Below are positions 1 through 8,490 of a DNA stretch of 64,000 nt, one piece after another. The first letter of the stretch is position 1, and the number at the start of each line of letters is the position of its first letter. The DNA lies in assembly GCF_015732155.1 (NCBI RefSeq), contig NZ_WIQK01000001.1, positions 186,001-250,000 of the forward strand. The letters run 5' to 3'. A model generated the notes under the pieces. That model searched no databases. It was not told the origin of the DNA and worked only from the letters and a program-made list of their open reading frames with translations. The position numbers were made by a program, and so were the translations under genes. Source of the DNA: Pectinatus sottacetonis. GTDB lineage: Bacteria > Bacillota > Negativicutes > Selenomonadales > Selenomonadaceae.

Positions 1-94
1 CATTATAAATGATATCTAGAATAATTTATAGTTATTTTACTTAATTCTAACTTAGGAGTAAATTAAACTTATAAAATAGAAATGAGGAATAATT

Positions 95-637
95 ATGATT
101 GGTATGCAATATAAAGTCACACTGCCTATGGATTACGACATGAACATCATTAGAAAAAGGGTAAAGGATAATGGTTTTAAGACAGATGAATTTTTAGATT
201 TACAATTTAAAGCGTATCTAATTACTGAAAAAAATAAAAATAAAAATTTATATAATTCATATTCTCCATTTTATATTTGGAATACTAATATTGGCATGAA
301 TAAATTTCTCTTTGACGGGTATTATGATAATATTATTAATTCTTTTGGTTGGCAACAGATTAATATTGGGATTCCATTATACACCAAGATAAAGTCAAAT
401 TTCACTGACAGTACACACGTTCTTGAAATAACAGGAACAATACATGAAAGCGCAAGTTTAACTACTTTTAAAGAACGACAATCAGATTTAAAAACTAACT
501 ATGAAATTCTTGGAGAAACTTGTATCTATAATCCAGATAAATGGGGTTTTAGTAAAATATATTTTTTTAAAGAAACACCTTATCAACTTCATGATTTAGG
601 TACAATTTATGAAATATTACACATATCTCTTGGTTAA
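95..637 (+). CDS. DUF4865 family protein
   Basis: A 180-residue protein with no signal peptide or membrane segment. The opening MIGMQYKVTLPMDYDMNIIR, followed by LQFKAYLI and a YSPFYIWN-type segment, matches my memory of the DUF4865 family, whose members are about 180-190 residues, so it looks full length. The family's function is unknown to me; members are small cytoplasmic proteins sometimes found near LysR regulators. The ATG at 95 follows a GAGGAAT ribosome site. No operon partner is visible: the next gene is on the other strand and the upstream side is cut by the window edge. Confidence 0.75.
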   Translation: MIGMQYKVTLPMDYDMNIIRKRVKDNGFKTDEFLDLQFKAYLITEKNKNKNLYNSYSPFYIWNTNIGMNKFLFDGYYDNIINSFGWQQINIGIPLYTKIKSNFTDSTHVLEITGTIHESASLTTFKERQSDLKTNYEILGETCIYNPDKWGFSKIYFFKETPYQLHDLGTIYEILHISLG

Positions 638-946
638 TAAATAAGTTACAAAAGAATATAATATCTGCAAAAGTGAGCGTGTAATCAATTCTGTGTAAAC
701 TTCATGGATTAATGTTGGAAAATACATAATCACGAAAAATTGCACACTTCTCGAATTATAAGACCCCAAATAAGCTAGAAGAAACGAATTAAACTATGAA
801 ATATGATAAGTTTAAATAAGTAATAAAAATATGTGGAGAATTAAGTACCATTTTGAGAGGAGTAAACCTGCACAAAATCTGCATGGATATAGTTGGTAAT
901 ATAGCTAAATAAGAACCGCAATGGAAATTGATTTATATAATAAATA
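638..946. other. Intergenic stretch, no gene seen
   Basis: About 310 A+T-rich bases without a credible reading frame. The stretch AATTCTGTGTAAACTTC near 690-706 resembles the end of an IS256-type element, but no transposase frame accompanies it, so this is only a hint of a decayed insertion. Confidence 0.4.
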
Positions 947-989
947 AAACCTTCAAACTGATTTTTATATTATATCAGCTTGAAGGTTT
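947..989. terminator. Rho-independent terminator
   Basis: Inverted repeat AAACCTTCAA / TTGAAGGTTT with a nearly matching inner CTGAT/ATCAG. It lies 31 bases beyond the stop of the excisionase-like gene on the minus strand and is probably its terminator. Confidence 0.7.
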
Positions 990-1020
990 ATCAAAACTAT
1001 AAAGAAGTTCCTAGAAATTA

Positions 1021-1359
1021 TTAGCAATCAAGTACTGTCACGGCCAAATTGACATTTTCACATTCTTTAGATGTTTTATCATTTTTATGTTGAACTTGAG
1101 CAGTTTGAAAAATAATATCAGGACCTATAGAAGAGGTATTGTCTGCGAGGTTTGTTGAAATATTAGTAGGTGGTATAGTAGTAGTGGTTGATTTTAAAGA
1201 ATTTATATATTTTTCCAATTCATTTTGATCAAACCATACTCGGCGTCCAATTTTCATAGAAGGCAAAATTCCACGCCAAGCTAGATTTAATATTGCAGAG
1301 CTAGAATATTTATCATCAAAAAATTGTTTATTTACATCTTTTACTGATAGTAGGTTCAT
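1021..1359 (-). CDS. Excisionase/MerR-type helix-turn-helix protein
   Basis: A 112-residue protein. Residues about 4-57 form a winged-helix fold of the excisionase (HTH_17) type: SVKDVNKQFF, then ILNLAWRGILPSMKIGRRVW and DQNELEKYINS. The remaining 50 residues are Thr/Asn-rich and probably disordered. Such proteins are DNA-binding accessory factors of integrative elements or small regulators. No integrase is nearby, so its element may have been lost, or it may be a stand-alone regulator. The ATG follows an AGGAGTG site. Confidence 0.7.
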   Translation of the reverse strand: MNLLSVKDVNKQFFDDKYSSSAILNLAWRGILPSMKIGRRVWFDQNELEKYINSLKSTTTTIPPTNISTNLADNTSSIGPDIIFQTAQVQHKNDKTSKECENVNLAVTVLDC

Positions 1360-1516
1360 TTATATCACTCCTTTTATGATAATTATATATTAGCATAGGA
1401 TGATATTATAAAAACTACCAAAATTCTTCAATTATTTATAGTTGAAGAACTTTAGCAATACTTAATAGAACACTAGAGGTAATTGATTTTTAAGTAATCT
1501 ATGTTATAATTAGATA

Positions 1517-1612
1517 CATAAAAGGATAGTTGATGCGTAGTGGCTCGGCTTTCCTCGTATACTAACGTGTTTGAAAGAAAGCCGGCTTACTAACGTGAGT
1601 CGGTTTATTTCA
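1517..1612 (+). ncRNA. Putative antisense antitoxin RNA of a type I toxin-antitoxin pair
   Basis: A good promoter (TTGATT at 1483-1488, 16-base spacer, TATAAT at 1505-1510) points into a short region with no reading frame. It ends in a G+C-rich hairpin (about 1579-1607) followed by a T-rich run. The transcript would overlap the 3' end of the 27-residue toxin on the opposite strand, the layout of txpA/RatA and bsrG/SR4 in Bacillus. Its start (GGATAGTTGATG) is repeated at the start of the predicted toxin mRNA. The promoter and hairpin are seen; the antitoxin role is inferred. Confidence 0.5.
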
Positions 1613-1688
1613 TTTTAGTGCATGAAATAATGGCTACTATAAGTAAGCCAAAGCTTATCATTAAAGATAAGACTTGAAATGTACTCAC
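1605..1688 (-). CDS. Small hydrophobic type I toxin (holin-like, TxpA/BsrG type)
   Basis: A 27-residue peptide read from a GTG at 1688 behind a strong GGAGGAGGTGG ribosome site: MSTFQVLSLMISFGLLIVAI followed by ISCTKMK. The pattern is a short polar start, the LSLMI(S/A)FG...I hydrophobic segment and a lysine-containing tail. This is the signature of the 'putative holin-like toxin' family of type I toxins, which insert in the inner membrane. The minus-strand -10 (TATAAT, plus coordinates 1744-1749) lies about 60 bases upstream. A convergent RNA overlaps its 3' end. Free-standing hydrophobic peptides can arise by chance, but the ribosome site, family pattern and antisense layout agree. Confidence 0.65.
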   Translation of the reverse strand: MSTFQVLSLMISFGLLIVAIISCTKMK

Positions 1689-1949
1689 AGCACCACCTCC
1701 TCCGAAGAGGAAAAACCGAAACATCAACTATCCCATGCGGATTATTATAACATATGCTAAATATTAAAGCTATTATGTCAGTATATAAGAAAACATAACT
1801 TAGAAAAATAGGTCCTGCTATAATTTGGGGGAAGTTTTTAATAAAGTAATGATTATTATGAGTAAAATAGAAGGAATGTAAAGAAGATACTTCAAAGTCT
1901 ATGCCATATGTCACAGAAACAACTACAGAGCATAACGTATAACTGATAA

Positions 1950-1979
1950 TATTAGGGCTCTCAGCACTTGCTGGGGGCT
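1950..1979 (+). terminator. Intrinsic terminator
   Basis: GGGCTCTCAGCA / TGCTGGGGGCT stem with G-U pairs, then TTTTT. No gene is recognised just upstream on the plus strand, so the transcript it ends is unknown. Confidence 0.6.
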
Positions 1980-2144
1980 TTTTAATTTACCTTTTAGCGC
2001 ATAAAAATTCTGAGAGTAGTCAGGAATATAATTAAACAATTCTAGAAAATATTGTATTTGAGCGGGAGATAAAAAGGATAATAACGAAAATAATATATTG
2101 CCTAGTAGTAATATATTTAGCTTATAAAAAATAGGAGAAATAAA

Positions 2145-2684
2145 ATGGTGAGATTTAATGATTGGCAAATTAATAATTATCGCTTTTATGGTGGGAGAAC
2201 TGGGTATAAAATTTGTATGAATGATGACAGTAATAAGCCCTATATGGTTAAAATATTAAAAGATACAGATATAGCTAGTTCGGCTGTTAATGAATATATT
2301 GGTTGTCATATTTTCAAATTACTTGGGATTGAGGCACAAACTACTATTTTAGGTGAATATGAATGTAATAATAAAATATATTCAGCAGTTGCGTGTGAAG
2401 ATTTCAATATTAATAGATATAGGTTACAAGAATTTTTTAAAATAAAAAATACATGCATAACTGCTTCGAGAAAAAATAAATCATTGTTAAGCACATTGAA
2501 TGCAATTAAAGAACAGAAAATGATTAATTCTGTCATGTTAAATGAATTTTATTGGGATATGTATATTGTTGATGCATTGCTAGGAAATTTTGATCGGAAT
2601 GATAGCAATTGGGGGATTTTAGCAAATGAGGATTTGCAAGAATTTAAAATTGCACCTGTCTATGGATGTGAATATGTAAAGTGA
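2145..2684 (+). pseudogene. HipA/CtkA-like kinase, truncated at the 3' end
   Basis: 179 residues resembling the HipA-like Ser/Thr kinase fold. KPYMVKILKD is the ATP-lysine strand, SAVNEYIGCHIFKLLGIEAQ the following helix, and DALLGNFDRNDSNWG holds the catalytic-loop Asp and Asn. HipA/CtkA-like kinases run to about 300 residues; this one stops just after KIAPVYGCEYVK, where the metal-binding aspartate strand (usually PVYDxG) should follow. The stop codon is supplied by the end of an IS3-family remnant that starts at 2683-2686. I infer insertion-mediated truncation and loss of activity. Confidence 0.6.
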
Positions 2685-2685
2685 A

Positions 2686-2850
2686 CCCCTTTGTCAAGAC
2701 AGATTTTTTATAAAAATAAGTTAGGTTTTTGAAAATTAAATTTTATAAATATCACCTGCCAGATGTGAAATATATTTCCTGTGGGGTATTATAATTCAGG
2801 CTTTGATGCAGCCGTTTTTCGTTGTAATATTTCATATATTCATTGTTCTA
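2686..2850 (-). mobile_element. IS3-family element remnant (3' end)
   Basis: Minus-strand reading of 2841-2752 gives EYMKYYNEKRLHQSLNYNTP then QEIYFTSGR and a stop: the conserved C-terminus of IS3-family DDE transposases (OrfB). The outer end, TGAACCCCTTTGTCAAGACA on the plus strand at about 2682, looks like the terminal inverted repeat. The rest of the element is missing. It truncates the HipA-like gene. Confidence 0.75.
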
Positions 2851-2930
2851 GCAAAATGACGATTTATTAATGCTTTATTAACTATCATAGAAGACCTTAT
2901 TTACAGACTTTTATTCATAGCCCCATAGCC

Positions 2931-2957
2931 GATAGGATTTTCCTACCGGTTTTTTTA
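2931..2957 (+). terminator. Intrinsic terminator
   Basis: CCGATAGG / CCTACCGG stem with one mismatch, followed by a run of T on the plus strand. It faces the convergent nitrilase gene. Confidence 0.5.
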
Positions 2958-2972
2958 ATATCTAAAATAATT

Positions 2973-3881
2973 TTATTCTTTTTTACCAAAATTAGGATTG
3001 CCTAAGATTTGTTTATACATTTCAATATATTTATCTGGTCGAAAATCAGTTCCGTTTACTTTTGAATTATATTGGTAAAGGCCTCTTTTCGCTAGTGATA
3101 AATCTATAGTAGCAATAAAAAATTCACTTTCATCTGCTATTTCATCTTTAAATTTATGCCCCGCATAATAATAAGGTTCCCAAGTTTTTTGACTTGGACC
3201 AATAATACAACTTCCACCCCAGAAATAATTGTCAACATCTAGTCCACCAAGATTAGCAACTGCAATATATACACCTTCACGAAGTACACTAGCTTCTAAA
3301 GTCACACTACCTAATCCGCCATGACACTTTGCTAATGCTGTGCAGTTTACATATAATCTACATCCCATAGCTGCATAATAACGAACCATTTCAGGGAAAC
3401 AATATGAATCATAACAAATATTATATCCAATAGGTCCCCACGGTGTTTTTAATATGAAAGGTTTTTCACCTCTGCTTGCCCAGTTTGGTTCTGGATCCGG
3501 TAAATGCATTTTACGATAAGAACCTTCCAAGCCTTGTGGTGAAAAAATTGCCAAGGAATTATAAATTATATCTGTTTTTTCTGGATCTTGTTCAGGCATT
3601 CCGAACACAGCATAAACACCTAATTTTTTTGTTAAGGCAGCAACTTCATTAGTAGCTGGTCCAGGTATGGTTTCTGCCAACTTACTCTGCATTTTATCTT
3701 GTTTTGCCTTATTAGGTTCATCATCATAGCTTGTTAAAGCCATTTCAGGGAATACAATGAAATCACAGCCACGTTTAGCACCTGCTTCAATATATCCCTT
3801 AATCCGGTTTAAATTTTTTTCTTTTTCTCCCCAAAATGCATTAAATGTAGCAACGCCAATTGTTATAATATCCCTATCCAT
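2973..3881 (-). CDS. Carbon-nitrogen hydrolase (nitrilase superfamily)
   Basis: 302 residues from the ATG at 3881, which follows AGAGGTG at good spacing; a GTG nine bases upstream is less likely. It carries the nitrilase-superfamily catalytic triad: Glu in VFPEMAL (about 46), Lys in YRKMHLPD (about 124) and Cys in GYNICYDS (about 156). Members hydrolyse amides or nitriles in the cytoplasm through a thioester at the Cys. The substrate cannot be told from sequence. It stands alone between two IS3 remnants, with a strong promoter of its own. Confidence 0.85.
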   Translation of the reverse strand: MDRDIITIGVATFNAFWGEKEKNLNRIKGYIEAGAKRGCDFIVFPEMALTSYDDEPNKAKQDKMQSKLAETIPGPATNEVAALTKKLGVYAVFGMPEQDPEKTDIIYNSLAIFSPQGLEGSYRKMHLPDPEPNWASRGEKPFILKTPWGPIGYNICYDSYCFPEMVRYYAAMGCRLYVNCTALAKCHGGLGSVTLEASVLREGVYIAVANLGGLDVDNYFWGGSCIIGPSQKTWEPYYYAGHKFKDEIADESEFFIATIDLSLAKRGLYQYNSKVNGTDFRPDKYIEMYKQILGNPNFGKKE

Positions 3882-3899
3882 AAGTAACACCTCTTAAAT

Positions 3900-3982
3900 T
3901 AATTAAAAAAATAAAGACAAAGATGCCTTATGACACCTTTGTCTTACTCTTATAATATAGAATTTCCATCTACAAATGTCAA
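3900..3982 (-). promoter_or_regulatory. Promoter followed at once by a terminator-like hairpin
   Basis: On the minus strand TTGACA (plus 3977-3982), a 17-base spacer and TATATT (3954-3959) form a near-consensus promoter. The predicted transcript starts around 3947 and immediately forms AGACAAAGGTG / CATCTTTGTCT (3913-3945), followed by TTTATTTTTTTT, before the nitrilase ribosome site. This could be an attenuator or an mRNA-stabilising 5' hairpin. Confidence 0.55.
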
Positions 3983-3999
3983 TATATAAACTGGTCCTA

Positions 4000-4165
4000 T
4001 GTCAAGATTTAGTACAAAATAAAATGAGAAGTATATCCTCAATTTAACTTGCCAATGATGTATCTTTTTCCTGATACTGCTGATATAATTTTTCGTATTC
4101 GTCCGGTAACATATAATTGCAATGACTATGAATACGCACTGTATTGTAAAATGATATGAACTTCA
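4000..4165 (-). mobile_element. IS3-family element remnant (second, different element)
   Basis: Minus-strand reading from about 4165 gives FISFYNTVRIHSHCNYMLPD then EYEKLYQQYQEKDTSLAS and a stop, a typical IS3-family transposase C-terminus. The outer end near 4000-4015 (GGTCCTATGTCAAGATTTAG) looks like its terminal repeat. The sequence differs from the remnant at 2.7 kb. It abuts an AraC-type fragment on the other strand. Confidence 0.7.
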
Positions 4166-4546
4166 AGCGATGGCGATGGCATTGCTACTCAAATATGTCG
4201 TTTCATCATTGACCATATTGAAGAAAATATCACTTTAGACACTTTGGCACAGGAATTTTCCCTTAGCCGTGATTATACAGGTAAATATTTCAAGCAAAAA
4301 ATCGGTGTTAATTTTAATGAATATTTAACAAAAATGAAAATGGAACATGCTAAGTATTTATTGCGCAAAGGGAAATATAAAACTTACGAAATCAGTGACC
4401 GCCTTGGGTATGCTAATGTTGATTATTTTCGCCGTTTATTTAAACAATATACTAATATGACACCCGGCAAATATAAACGAAATCTTGATATTTGCCGGCA
4501 TAAAATTTATAAAATAATCTTTTTTACAAGTCCTAGGACATTTTGA
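4166..4546 (+). pseudogene. AraC-family C-terminal DNA-binding fragment
   Basis: Translation in the frame of a TTG at 4244 gives the double helix-turn-helix of AraC/YesN regulators: LAQEFSLSRDYTGKYFKQKI, then MEHAKYLLRKGKYKTYEISD and RLGYANVDYFRRLFKQYTNM. The frame continues upstream (ICRFIIDHIEENITLDT) without a start codon until it meets the IS3 remnant at about 4160-4185. It is therefore a 5'-truncated gene rather than a 100-residue protein. Its receiver or sensing domain is lost. Confidence 0.7.
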
Positions 4547-5655
4547 TAAGGATTTCCCCCTTGAGACATTGTATGATAGATATGCATAAAACTTACCTGA
4601 GAACCTATATAATTGCGAAATTTATTAAATTCTACTGCATTATCAGGCCTTATACCATATTCTTTAACAGCTATCTTCTTAAGTATAATCACACTTTTTT
4701 GTGAAGCCGGTCCACTCAAAACATAATCATGGTCACCTAAATGTACTATAAAACCTTCCTGTTTATGCGGCATGGGAAGAGTTCTGCCTCCATTATCAAG
4801 TAGTCCTATTTTCACCGGATCTTTTCCTGCCATTAATGCTGCTGCCTTGATCCATCCTATTACCAAAGATTCACCCGCAGCCGTTCCGGGATTTTCATGG
4901 GCGCAGGCCAGAGCAACTATAATATCCGAGGGAAAATCTCTATAAATAGACTCTGCTATACTGAATATATGATGTGCTCCTGTTTTAGCAATAGTCATCT
5001 CTGTAAGCGATTCTCCATTATTTTTCCATTGGAATACCCAAGGTTTGCCAATATCATGCAGTAATTCACCGGCAACTGCTATATCATAATTCACATCATA
5101 AAAAAATACATGTTTGTAGGAATTACATATTCCCTGTAGTATAGTAACATTATTTAGTGTATGCATTACCAAACCACCAGGATATGCATGATGGCTGTCA
5201 TAACCGCTTCCGGGTGCTGTAATAAATGGCTGTGGTGCCTGCTGTGAACTTTTGAGCGGGGGGAAAAGCATTTTTGCTGATATTTTAGTACTATTTACCA
5301 GCCCTTTATCCAAAAGCTTGTTATATACCTGTTCCATATCAGCAGAGGAACTATACTGCTGCATAAAAGTAGGCGCCGGATTATACAAAATATTTTTAAT
5401 CTTTTTTCCGATAGTTTTATCACTAATACTATTAGCAGCTTCTAAGAGTTTTTTCCACCCTGCATTGACCATTTGGGATTTCTTCACAATATCCTGCGGA
5501 AGAGCAGGACAATCGGCAAATTTCATCACTGTTACCTTATTTTCTGAAGCAAAAGAAACGTGTGGCATATTTAAAACAGCAAGCCCAGCTGCTGCTCCCA
5601 CAGAAATACGTAAAAAATTCCGCCGTGACAATCCTTCCGAATATGAATCCATCAT
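4507..5655 (-). CDS. Tat-exported HD-domain protein
   Basis: 382 residues. The N-terminus carries a twin-arginine motif (SRRNFLRISV) followed by an Ala-rich hydrophobic segment and a likely cleavage site near SFASEN, so folded export by Tat is expected. A metal-dependent HD domain is visible: HAYPGGLVMHTLNN, ELLHDIGKPWVF and the later ACAHENPGTAAG. HD proteins are phosphohydrolases or bind metal-nucleotide ligands. A Tat-exported HD protein would act in the periplasm, perhaps with metal loaded in the cytoplasm. It is divergent from the secreted phosphoesterase, which may share regulation. The substrate is unknown. Confidence 0.75.
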   Translation of the reverse strand: MMDSYSEGLSRRNFLRISVGAAAGLAVLNMPHVSFASENKVTVMKFADCPALPQDIVKKSQMVNAGWKKLLEAANSISDKTIGKKIKNILYNPAPTFMQQYSSSADMEQVYNKLLDKGLVNSTKISAKMLFPPLKSSQQAPQPFITAPGSGYDSHHAYPGGLVMHTLNNVTILQGICNSYKHVFFYDVNYDIAVAGELLHDIGKPWVFQWKNNGESLTEMTIAKTGAHHIFSIAESIYRDFPSDIIVALACAHENPGTAAGESLVIGWIKAAALMAGKDPVKIGLLDNGGRTLPMPHKQEGFIVHLGDHDYVLSGPASQKSVIILKKIAVKEYGIRPDNAVEFNKFRNYIGSQVSFMHIYHTMSQGGNPYQNVLGLVKKIIL

Positions 5656-5900
5656 AATAGTATCCCCTTTTATAATAAAATATGATTTTCTAAAAAATTT
5701 ATTCCTTAATTTATCCCATTATAAAATAAAAAGTCATTTAAAATGTTAGCTAATTTTAAATATTTCATTAAATTTAATTTAACTAAAACATAACAAAATC
5801 TTAAAACTAATTAAGCTCATAAGGTGTATTACTATATAAGATGCTTTATTAAGCAACTTATAGAAAGTATGTTTTAACATGCTATTGTGCTGGTATCTGG

Positions 5901-5928
5901 TTAATAAAGCACGATGATGCTTTATTAA
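5901..5928 (+). promoter_or_regulatory. Perfect 11-bp inverted repeat in the phosphoesterase leader
   Basis: TTAATAAAGCA, loop CGATGA, TGCTTTATTAA, ending 56 bases before the GTG start of the phosphoesterase gene. A half copy (GATGCTTTATTAA) lies about 70 bases upstream. There is no T-run after it, so an operator or 5'-UTR hairpin is more likely than a terminator. Confidence 0.4.
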
Positions 5929-5984
5929 TAAACGGAATGAGCCGGTCATTAATCTACAGGATTTAAAACCTAGGGGGTAATTTA

Positions 5985-8321
5985 GTGAAAAAAAGAAGAT
6001 TAAAAAAAACTCTTGTTTCATTATCGACAATTGCAGCATGCACAGCTTTAATTTCAGCAGGAAATGTTTCTCCGGTCTTTGCTAGTTCTGCAAAGACACT
6101 TCAGGCAAATACACCTATAAAATATGTAGTAGTTATTTTCGATGAAAATGAATCTTTTGACCATTATTTTGGTACATATCCCTTTGCCAAAAATACTAGC
6201 GGTGAACCATTATTTTTTGCATCGCCAGGTACACCAGCTATAAACGGTTTGACTCCGGCATTGCTGATGCATAATCCCAACTCGGCCGATCCGCAGCGTT
6301 TACCAAGAAGTATGGCACATACACAGGATTTTGATCATGGCTATACATCTGAACAAAAATCATTTGATGGCGGATTAATGGATAAATTTGTCCAAAATGA
6401 TGGACACGGAAATGCGGAAGTCATGGATTATTACGATGGAAATACAGTTACTGCTCTGTGGAATCTGGCACAGCATTTTTCCATGAATGATAATTATTTT
6501 GGTGCTAACCTTGGACCATCAACTCCTGGAGCTATTAATGTAGTATCAGGAAATACACATGGTGCAACAGTATATACAGCTAATGCAACTTTAAGTACTA
6601 CAAAAATGAATCCCAATGATAAAAACTTCCCGCGGAAGGCAGTTACCAAGAACGGTACACTATACGGTGATATAGATCCCTACTATGATTATGCTTCCAA
6701 GAGAAGTACAGCATCTATGTCCGGCAGAAATATTGGTGACCTGATGAATAGAAAAGGCTTGACCTGGGGATGTTTCTTCGGCGGCTATGATGATCCAAAG
6801 GCAATCCATAAAAATATTGCTGGTGAAAAAATTATTGATTACATACCACATCACGAACCATTTCAATATTATGGTGCTACTTCCAATATTAAACACGTAC
6901 GTCCTGTATCAGTCGCTATGATTGGACACACAGATCGAGCAAACCATCAATATGATATTACTGATTTCTGGGCTGCTGCTGAATCTGGGCATCTTCCTAA
7001 TTATTCATTTTTAAAAGCCCCGGCTTATCAGGACGGTCATCCTTCTTATTCCGATCCCATAGATGAACAACGCTGGCTCGTAGAAACCATCAATAAACTT
7101 GAATCCCTACCTACTTGGAAAAACACTGCTATCTTTGTGACCTATGATGATTCAGATGGTTGGTATGATCATGTAATGCCGCCAATTATGAATCACTCAC
7201 AGGATCCTGATGTTGACGCCATGGAAGGAAAAGGGAAAAATGTTGGCGATAATATGCCTTTAAACGGCTATCAAGATCGTTTAGGATATGGACCTCGTAT
7301 GCCAATGATTGTAGTTTCACCTTATGCTAAGCATAATGCTGTTATCCATACTATAGCAGATCAATCATCTGTATTAAAATTTGTTGAAGATAACTGGAAT
7401 TTAGGTCGTATTGGCAATGGTTCCTTTGATACTATGGCTAGTTCTCTTGATAATATGTTTGATTTTACACCGGGCTATTCTAACCAGCCGGTATTTCTTG
7501 ATCCCGCTACCGGAGAACCAGTTACTCAGCTAAAACCTTTTAAAGAAAATGGTCATCTTTACATGTCTTTACAAGACTTAACCCAAAGTCTTAATGTACT
7601 GCCACACGAAAAAAAGGATCATACATGGTTTATGTACAATAATCATTTAGTTGAAATTCCTCACAAGGGAAACAGCATAAAAGTTGATATGGCTAATATA
7701 GATTTAGAAGGAAAAATTCTCAGCAAGCATAATGTCATTTATCTGCCATTAAGTAATTTATCTAAAGCCTTAAACATTACACCGGTAGAATATAAATCAA
7801 ATGAAATACTATTCAGGCAGAAAGCAGCCGATAATACAAATAGTTTTTCAGAAAAATATAACACAAGAGCCAGAACAGTAAATTATGAAAAGAATATTTC
7901 CACCGCCAAATTATCAATCGAAGAAAATAATAATAAAAACTTATTATCCATTGGCAGCCCTATTGAAGTTCCTTCAACTAGTAAAAACAGCATTTTGGTA
8001 AATCAAATTATCAATGGTGCCCAAAAAGGACAGAAATACGATTTGGCAATAAAAGCTCCTGCAATGAAAAACCGTACTGTATATATTTCCTTTTCTACTG
8101 GTACTATCGACACAAAAGGCACTCTTACAGTAAATGGAGAAAAAATCGGCAAAACTCCAGTTGCTGTAAAACTTAATGCTGACGGCAAAGCCAATATCAC
8201 TTACACTGTATCTGATGCCCCTACAAATTGGGATGCATATGATAATGACAATATTGTCATTACTGACTCTGCTGATATAACCAGAGCTGGTTATAAAAAT
8301 GAAATAAGCATATTCAGCTGA
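5985..8321 (+). CDS. Secreted phosphoesterase (phospholipase C / acid phosphatase family)
   Basis: 778 residues, GTG start behind AGGGGG. It has a Sec signal peptide (KKRRLKK, hydrophobic core, cut near VFASSA). Residues about 45-500 match the PF04185 phosphoesterase family: VVVIFDENESFDHYFGTYP, DNYFGANLGPSTPG, FVTYDDSDGWYDHVMPP and DRLGYGPRMPMIVVSPYAK carry the metal-binding Asp/Glu/His/Asn. About 505-610 resembles a copper-amine-oxidase N-domain-like stalk (GHLYMSLQDLTQSLNV), and the last 150 residues are a beta-rich tail. It likely hydrolyses phosphoesters or phospholipids outside the inner membrane. The extra C-terminal half is longer than in typical phospholipase C. Confidence 0.85.
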   Translation: MKKRRLKKTLVSLSTIAACTALISAGNVSPVFASSAKTLQANTPIKYVVVIFDENESFDHYFGTYPFAKNTSGEPLFFASPGTPAINGLTPALLMHNPNSADPQRLPRSMAHTQDFDHGYTSEQKSFDGGLMDKFVQNDGHGNAEVMDYYDGNTVTALWNLAQHFSMNDNYFGANLGPSTPGAINVVSGNTHGATVYTANATLSTTKMNPNDKNFPRKAVTKNGTLYGDIDPYYDYASKRSTASMSGRNIGDLMNRKGLTWGCFFGGYDDPKAIHKNIAGEKIIDYIPHHEPFQYYGATSNIKHVRPVSVAMIGHTDRANHQYDITDFWAAAESGHLPNYSFLKAPAYQDGHPSYSDPIDEQRWLVETINKLESLPTWKNTAIFVTYDDSDGWYDHVMPPIMNHSQDPDVDAMEGKGKNVGDNMPLNGYQDRLGYGPRMPMIVVSPYAKHNAVIHTIADQSSVLKFVEDNWNLGRIGNGSFDTMASSLDNMFDFTPGYSNQPVFLDPATGEPVTQLKPFKENGHLYMSLQDLTQSLNVLPHEKKDHTWFMYNNHLVEIPHKGNSIKVDMANIDLEGKILSKHNVIYLPLSNLSKALNITPVEYKSNEILFRQKAADNTNSFSEKYNTRARTVNYEKNISTAKLSIEENNNKNLLSIGSPIEVPSTSKNSILVNQIINGAQKGQKYDLAIKAPAMKNRTVYISFSTGTIDTKGTLTVNGEKIGKTPVAVKLNADGKANITYTVSDAPTNWDAYDNDNIVITDSADITRAGYKNEISIFS

Positions 8322-8365
8322 ATCTTTGTAAAATAATATTATAAAATAAAAAAACTGCTGAGCTT

Positions 8366-8416
8366 AACTGCTCTCCATAAATTAGTTTAACTAACTTATG
8401 GAGAGCAGTTTTCTTA
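8366..8416. terminator. Bidirectional terminator
   Basis: AACTGCTCTCCATAA / TTATGGAGAGCAGTT stem with A-rich and T-rich flanks, between the phosphoesterase gene and the convergent response-regulator 3' exon. Confidence 0.8.
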
Positions 8417-8490
8417 CAGCAGTCTTTTATATTTTGCAGAATGGCGGTATTATGAAATTACAAAGCTATACTTCTTTAATAAAAAACCTA

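Noticed and set aside
1615-1914. A 99-codon minus-strand frame overlapping the toxin
   Set aside because: No ribosome site and no recognisable family; the 27-codon toxin in another frame has a strong site.
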